A DNA stretch of 64,000 nt from Paenibacillus oralis (lineage in GTDB: Bacteria > Bacillota > Bacilli > Paenibacillales > Paenibacillaceae): the NCBI RefSeq assembly GCF_003863965.1, contig NZ_RRCN01000001.1:5825071-5889070 (forward strand), in the 5' to 3' direction. Within the stretch, counting starts at the first letter, position 1. Every line of letters begins with the position of its first letter. The notes below the pieces were generated by a model. It had not been told where the DNA came from. It made no database searches and worked only from the letters and a program-made list of their open reading frames with translations. This document shows, one piece after another, positions 60,358 to 64,000 of this stretch. The translations under genes were made by a program, and so were the position numbers.

Positions 60358-60808
60358 GTCTTCGTCTTTCTGAGATACCTTCAAATCGATCTTATACTCT
60401 TTCATGACCTTATTTACAAATTGAGTTTTTCCTTCTGTCTAGGCTTGCCGGTTATCTCTATATATAGTTGCAAGTTTTTTCTTTATCTCTGCATATTCAT
60501 CTACAAGATGAGTATGCTGTCTTAATATATCTCTAAACACTATGTGTTTGATAAATGCTTCACTTTCTTGAGTGCACACATAAAGGTGATGTTCTGCATT
60601 TGGTTGGTTGTCTGGATTATAAGGAACTCTACCATCTCTTCTTCCAAATGCTTCCCTGCCCTCGACCCCCAAATTTCCTTCATGGTCCGACATGCTGAAT
60701 ATCAATTATTAAATATCCTAGTTGTTTTTTCAAAATCAAAGCCAGTTCCTCAAACATGCTAGGCCAATAATAATTGTAATCCTCGATGATTACTGGTTTT
60801 GTATCCAT
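60350..60808 (-). pseudogene. GrpB/UPF0157-family remnant
   Basis: ATG 60808, with AAGGAG upstream, starts DTKPVIIEDYNYYWPSMFEE and reaches IDIQHVG, the start of the family's HVGSTSVPGL motif, then a TGA. The other part, NLGVEGREAFGRR through EHHLYVCTQESEAFIKHIVF and RDILRQHTHLVDEYAEIKKK, continues in another frame. So an internal deletion removed the middle. A TAG interrupts the later NRQA-TEGKTQFV where Tyr is expected. The final frame ends with the TAA at 60350-60352. GrpB-type proteins are nucleotidyltransferase-like. The gene is dead but its borders are still clear. Confidence 0.75.
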
Positions 60809-60850
60809 CTCTGATTCTCCTTACAATAATATGTATTTACGGAGATTTCC

Positions 60851-60965
60851 GATAACGTTTTTGTATTCACGAAAGTAGTGAAGTTGTATTCAGGAGATAT
60901 TATACAAAGATTATTAAGACCTAGATGACCGTAATATCACCTAACATCATATTCACGCGTCGGGC
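60851..60965. repeat. attC-like element C, degenerate, two left halves
   Basis: GATAACGTTTTTGTATTCAC at 60851-60870 and CACCTAACATCATATTCACG at 60938-60957 both have the left-end form. No matching right end is clear before the GNAT gene at 61110. The interval 60966-61109 is GC-rich and unidentified. Confidence 0.4.
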
Positions 60966-61109
60966 CAGCAAGCTGTCCCTTCCTGGTCGCCGAGGGATTT
61001 TGAGGAAGCGGATTCAGGCGACAACACTGTGAACCTATCCGCATCGCGGCCGCCCATTGAGGCTAAAGGTTCTCAGGCCTGTGCCATTTTTGACTAACCT
61101 CAAATTAAA

Positions 61110-61565
61110 TTAATCCATTATTGATTTCTCAAAAATATACATATCCTCTTCTTCCCTGACCTTAGTAAACCCGCATTTAGTATAAAAATGGTGATTTCTC
61201 ACACTCCATTTTGGTGTGTCTAACCACCATTTAGGGTAGTCTAAATAAATGGTTTCTATCTCTTTCATTACTTTCATTCCAATCCCCTGATTCTGATATT
61301 TCGGATCTATAAAAATCCTTCCTAAATTAAGAACTCCGTTAGTTCCCAAGAGAATTATTGCCCCTCCAATTATTTTTCCATCTTTGAGAACTTTATAGTA
61401 GTCTCCGTATACCATCATATCCTCTTGCCAACTTATAGAATCATATCCAGGAGGTCTACCTATTTCACTATTATTAAATTGCTTAGATTCTTCATCAAAA
61501 CTTGCCTTCTGAATTTCAGCCAGTTTTTTAGCATCAGCCTTTAATGCCTTTTCAATTATCATCAT
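61110..61565 (-). CDS. GNAT-family N-acetyltransferase
   Basis: A 151-residue protein from ATG 61565, with GGGAGG 7 nt upstream. The acetyl-CoA motif A is IGGAIILLGTNGVLNLGRIF, then IDPKYQNQGIGMKVMKEIET with the Q/RxxGxG/A pyrophosphate loop. The C-terminal WSVRNHHFYTKCGFTKVREE is motif B. It acetylates an amine of an unknown acceptor. Like its neighbours it is AT-rich, monocistronic and bordered by palindromic elements on both sides. Confidence 0.9.
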   Translation of the reverse strand: MMIIEKALKADAKKLAEIQKASFDEESKQFNNSEIGRPPGYDSISWQEDMMVYGDYYKVLKDGKIIGGAIILLGTNGVLNLGRIFIDPKYQNQGIGMKVMKEIETIYLDYPKWWLDTPKWSVRNHHFYTKCGFTKVREEEDMYIFEKSIMD

Positions 61566-61581
61566 AAAACTACCTCCCAAT

Positions 61582-61636
61582 ATGAGAGTTTTTAGTATCT
61601 TACACAGGCTTCGCCGCGTGGATATAATGTTATCCG
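61582..61636. repeat. attC-like element F overlapping a gene end
   Basis: A 55-bp palindrome-like stretch: AGTATCTTACAC on the left, GTGGATATAATGTTATCC on the right, and AGGCTTCGCCGC in the centre. On the minus strand the right end is GGATAACATTAT. It contains the TAA stop codon of the gene at 61630, so the element starts inside the coding frame. Confidence 0.5.
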
Positions 61637-62163
61637 AAGTTCAATTCCCCTTGAGTTAACCATTCATCTCTTGATATAACTTTATAATCAAATTTGGGAT
61701 TATTTTCTGGATCACCTATTTTAATAAAAGCAGCATATTGATATTTCAATGTTTCTTCAGTAATATATGCTTTTAGTTTATCTATATCATATTGTTCAAG
61801 TTGCTCTGAAACATTCATCTTCTTAACTTCAACAACCAATAAATTTTCGGCAAAATTTCTTCGATGAACTATAATATCAGGATAGACTGATCTACGCCCA
61901 GATATAATATCTTCATTATTATCTATTTTGCCTTTTAGTCCTTTAACAAGCTTATTGATTACATCTATTTTCTTCGTGTCCCCAAGGTTTCTATTATACT
62001 CAACATCGATATCCCACCCTTCATAAAACACTTCTCCCAAATGAATTGCTAGCCGATGAGTTATCGATCTTTCATGGGAATTATTAGAGATAATTACATG
62101 GTCAAAATAGTAAAGTCTTTTTAATGCATTTTTCAGTCTATTCTCAATGAATGTTTTATTCAT
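61630..62163 (-). CDS. PD-(D/E)XK nuclease-like protein of unknown role
   Basis: A 177-residue protein whose ATG follows GAGGTGAG. The N-terminal ERSITHRLAIHLGEVFYEGW and DIDVEYNR resemble a widespread family of restriction-endonuclease-like proteins. YPDIIVHRRNFAENLLVVEV then K-K gives the D-x(n)-ExK signature of the PD-(D/E)XK fold, and EQYDIDKLKAYI follows as a helix. The gene could be a nuclease, perhaps in defence, or a catalytically modified relative. It ends with the stop codon in element F. Confidence 0.7.
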   Translation of the reverse strand: MNKTFIENRLKNALKRLYYFDHVIISNNSHERSITHRLAIHLGEVFYEGWDIDVEYNRNLGDTKKIDVINKLVKGLKGKIDNNEDIISGRRSVYPDIIVHRRNFAENLLVVEVKKMNVSEQLEQYDIDKLKAYITEETLKYQYAAFIKIGDPENNPKFDYKVISRDEWLTQGELNFG

Positions 62164-62175
62164 TTTCTCACCTCT

Positions 62176-62211
62176 AATTGAATTTCGGCTAACGTTTTTG
62201 TCGAAAAACTA
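62176..62211. repeat. attC-like element G, short form
   Basis: TTTCGGCTAACG on the left is followed by TTTTTGTCGAAAAAC, an inverted repeat with a 2-nt centre, and then ACTAAC. It lacks the long right half of A, D and E. The TAG stop of the methyltransferase gene is at 62209-62211, in its right edge. Confidence 0.45.
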
Positions 62212-62835
62212 ACTCAACTTTACAATGATATACCTTAACGCATACTCTTTTGTTTGGTTGTCTTTGTAATATAATGTCTCTATTGTTGATCCGGTTTCAA
62301 TAATATCAAACTCTATAAAATGACTCCTTAAATCCTCTTCACTAAAGAAATGTGCATATTTATTAGCCTTATATTCGTAGGTACCTTCTTCCAATGGTCT
62401 GCCTATCCCATTATTTCGGTCTTCATCCGAGAAACAAGTAAAGTACATTAGTCCGGGATGGTTCAATTGCTTCATGCAATTCTGTATTAATTTATTTCGA
62501 TCTTGCTGTAAGAATAGATGTAATAAATCAAAGCAATAGATTGCATCATATTTCTTGCTAACTTCTAAATCACTCAAAATAGATCCTTGAATAAAATTTG
62601 TGTTCTGATCCCAATGTAAAGCAATTTGAATCGCATCATTCGATAATTCAATTCCATCCACTTGAAAAATTGAGGAAAAAGCTTTTGTGTTTCTTCCATA
62701 GCCTGATCCAGGAACTAAAACGGTTTTAACATGATATTTCCTAAATATATCGAGAGCTTGGTATGCTGTGGGGCTTGGTTCACTCCCCCATATCATACCT
62801 TCTTCTCGATACCTCTTCTCCCAATAATCTTCCAC
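62209..62835 (-). CDS. Class I SAM-dependent methyltransferase (TPMT/TehB-like)
   Basis: About 208 residues from GTG 62835, which has AAGGG 8 nt upstream; a GTG at 62844 in frame is too close to that site. VEDYWEKRYREEGMIWGSEP is the family's N-terminal start. VLVPGSGYGRNTKAF is motif I for SAM binding, and YDAIYCFDLLHLFLQQDRNK is motif II/III. The YFTCFSDEDRNNGIGRPLEE region is typical of TehB-like enzymes. The acceptor is unknown. It follows the small gene at 62852 with a 16-nt gap, so they may share a transcript. Confidence 0.88.
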   Translation of the reverse strand: MEDYWEKRYREEGMIWGSEPSPTAYQALDIFRKYHVKTVLVPGSGYGRNTKAFSSIFQVDGIELSNDAIQIALHWDQNTNFIQGSILSDLEVSKKYDAIYCFDLLHLFLQQDRNKLIQNCMKQLNHPGLMYFTCFSDEDRNNGIGRPLEEGTYEYKANKYAHFFSEEDLRSHFIEFDIIETGSTIETLYYKDNQTKEYALRYIIVKLS

Positions 62836-62851
62836 TTCGATCACCCTTAAT

Positions 62852-63175
62852 TTATTTTTTTCGGTGTTTAAACCTAATTGTCATGTGTTCTATTATCTCT
62901 CTCATATAAGGGGTTACCGAAAAACAATTCTTTAAATTATTCTCTTCTTCTAGTGCCCAATATATGATTTTATTTTTATGTATTTTATAGTCTTCAAGTA
63001 GATAATATCTGATCTTACCCCATATATCCCCCGGTGAATTTCCTTCCGATAAATAATCTTGAGAAAAAGGACCTAAGTCAGGTAGGCATAATTTAATATT
63101 AAGGTTTTCTATAGCATCTTTTGTTAAATACTTAGGACTGTTATCGGCAATTTCATCTAACGTTCTTGTATTCAC
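62852..63175 (-). CDS. Small unrecognised protein starting inside a palindromic element
   Basis: About 107 residues from GTG 63175; a GTG at 63205 in frame is also possible. Both lie inside element D, whose conserved TTCGTGAATAC supplies the codon, and no ordinary ribosome site precedes. The sequence (NTRTLDEIADNSPKYLTKDA, later PYMREIIEHMTIRFKHRK) matches no family I know. The first ten or so codons are repeat sequence, so the gene may be a 5'-truncated or fused fragment rather than an intact one. Confidence 0.45.
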   Translation of the reverse strand: MNTRTLDEIADNSPKYLTKDAIENLNIKLCLPDLGPFSQDYLSEGNSPGDIWGKIRYYLLEDYKIHKNKIIYWALEEENNLKNCFSVTPYMREIIEHMTIRFKHRKK

Positions 63176-63312
63176 GAACCCGAGAGACTTAAGGCGCAAA
63201 CGCACCGGGTCCCATGGACTTAGCCTCGCAGGTTACCTGCCTTACCTCACTTCTCCCATAACATCAGGCAGATCAAGGGGCTTGCCGCAGCGTAGATACG
63301 GTGTTATACGAC
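63136..63312. repeat. attC-like element D, long form
   Basis: On the left TCTAACGTTCTTGTATTCAC at 63156-63175; on the right GCGTAGATACGGTGTTATAC at 63290-63309. The ends pair imperfectly (TAAC...GTATTCACG with CGTAGATAC...GTTA). The 115-bp interior is GC-rich and partly palindromic (GCAGGTTACCTGC). An extra GTTATCGG at 63140-63147 flanks the left end. It separates the NUDIX gene from the gene at 62852. Confidence 0.6.
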
Positions 63313-63330
63313 TTAATTGACTTATTCAAA

Positions 63331-63803
63331 TCATTTAGCAAAATGCGCTTTTTCTTCCTGACTTGAACTGAATATGTAATCTGGGTACTTGTTTGCGATC
63401 AGTGGTATTTGGTCTTCGGTAAAGAACTTGAGATCCTTCATTTCTTCATTATCTGAGTGTAACTGTCCATCCTTGATCTTGCATTCAAATACAATAGTTA
63501 AGTATTCGACTTGGTGACCGTTACCATAAGTAAATCTTTGTTCTTCCCGCCATATACCCCTATGATTCGCTCAGGTTCAATATCAAGCCCTGTCTCTTCA
63601 GATGCTTCTCTGACCATAGCTTGAGCAGGGGTTTCTCCAATCTCAATTGCGCCAGCAATTAAGCCCCAGTTCTCTTCGTTGTGTTTTCTTCCGAAAAGGA
63701 TCTCTCCTTGTTCATTTCTAATAATGCCAGCTACACACGGCATAAAGATAAGTTGATTCCCAATTTTCTCTCGTAGGTTTTTATAATATTCTGACATCCC
63801 CAT
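63331..63803 (-). pseudogene. NUDIX hydrolase interrupted by a one-base deletion
   Basis: ATG 63803, with AAGGAGG 8 nt upstream, starts MGMSEYYKNLREKIGNQLIF. The Nudix box GAIEIGETPAQAMVREASEE plus TGL matches GX5EX7REUXEEXGU. After IIGVYGGK the frame runs into a stop at 63498, while the next frame continues EQRFTYGNGHQVEYLTIVFE to SQEEKAHFAK and a TGA at 63331. Adding one A in the GGGAAGAAC run near 63545 restores a full-length enzyme. NUDIX proteins cleave nucleoside diphosphate-linked compounds. This allele is probably inactive unless the base is a sequencing error. Confidence 0.8.
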
Positions 63804-63826
63804 ATAAAACGCCTCCTTCATCCTCA

Positions 63827-63968
63827 GTTATGTCGTATATTCACGAAACAACCCAGCCTTAGATAGCTTCTATCCAAGGCTGGGTCATTTGTTGTCTGAG
63901 CTTCTTCCATGATTATACACCTGACAACCCAAGTGTGGTAGCCTGCAACGTGAATACTGTGTTATCAA
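63827..63968. repeat. attC-like element E, long form with strong internal hairpin
   Basis: GTTATGTCGTATATTCACGA on the left and CGTGAATACTGTGTTATC on the right pair as imperfect inverted repeats. Inside, ACCCAGCCTT-GATAG-CTT-CTATC-AAGGCTGGGT forms a near-perfect stem at 63849-63885. It lies upstream of the NUDIX gene. The next gene to the right is outside the window. Confidence 0.6.
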
Positions 63969-64000
63969 AAGTAAATACAATATTTTCTATGTCTTGAGCA

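Noticed and set aside
63849..63885. Strong hairpin read as a plain terminator
   Set aside because: It has no T-run on either strand and lies inside an element whose outer ends recur elsewhere, so it is better explained as the interior of the palindromic element.
1..64000. tRNA, rRNA or known riboswitch
   Set aside because: I found no cloverleaf-like gene with CCA-type end, no rRNA segment and no T-box, SAM, TPP or similar core. This was by eye only, so a covariance-model scan could still find one.

Overview
The window looks like chromosome of a Paenibacillus-type Firmicute (Paenibacillaceae). The grounds are strong GGAGG ribosome binding sites, an ECF sigma/anti-sigma pair, a bsd-type decarboxylase locus, a YoaJ-type expansin, a MalFG-type sugar ABC operon, AraC regulators, a pectinesterase and many short intergenic repeats. 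No rRNA, tRNA or CRISPR was seen. Base composition changes visibly along the window: 17-30 kb is GC-rich, most of the rest is intermediate, and 59-64 kb is AT-rich.

0-17 kb. Repeats come first, then a sigma/anti-sigma operon with a secreted paralogue of the anti-sigma sensor domain. A four-gene acetoacetate/acetone module follows (thiolase, CoA-transferase A and B, acetoacetate decarboxylase). Small enzymes (DUF1801, DinB), a decayed EamA transporter, TetR and HxlR regulators, and a large unrecognised protein come next. A LysR regulator then diverges from a UbiD-type phenolic acid decarboxylase (bsdC, bsdD), followed by an expansin.

17-31 kb. This is a biosynthetic gene cluster of the PUFA/heterocyst-glycolipid synthase type, read on the minus strand: KS-CLF protein, alpha-oxoamine synthase, AT-ACP-ACP-KR-DH megasynthase, Sfp-type phosphopantetheinyl transferase, a CrtI-like oxidoreductase with an N-terminal membrane domain, and a ferredoxin-nitroreductase. 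There is no enoyl reductase, and chain release is probably decarboxylative condensation with an amino acid. I predict an unsaturated aminoketone polyketide. A TetR regulator and an SDR lie upstream, and similar palindromes in both promoter regions suggest common control.

31-39 kb. Paired intergenic repeats and an MFS remnant precede a tyrosine recombinase gene bracketed by 33-bp near-perfect inverted repeats, each a dif-like palindromic core. Directly outside lies a four-gene sensory operon (HD-GYP, CheW, a CheA without P2, MCP). An invertible switch next to this operon is a testable idea.

39-59 kb. Contents are an EamA transporter behind a terminator/attenuator, an AraC regulator and epoxide hydrolase, then a carbohydrate locus. 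The locus has Gfo/Idh/MocA, ThuA, sugar isomerase and Gfo/Idh/MocA genes with a cre-like site, an AraC regulator, a sugar ABC importer with an unexpected HlyD-type adaptor, and a two-component system. A secreted pectinesterase and a graveyard of three pseudogenes (SDR, enolase superfamily, S9 peptidase) follow.

59-64 kb. A run of small, mostly AT-rich minus-strand genes (phosphotransferase, GrpB remnant, GNAT, PD-(D/E)XK-like protein, methyltransferase, NUDIX remnant) is separated by recurring imperfect palindromes with TAAC/GTTA ends. Two genes end with their stop codon inside the palindrome core. This closely resembles an integron gene-cassette array without a nearby integrase. It, the polyketide cluster and the recombinase element are the most interesting parts of the window.
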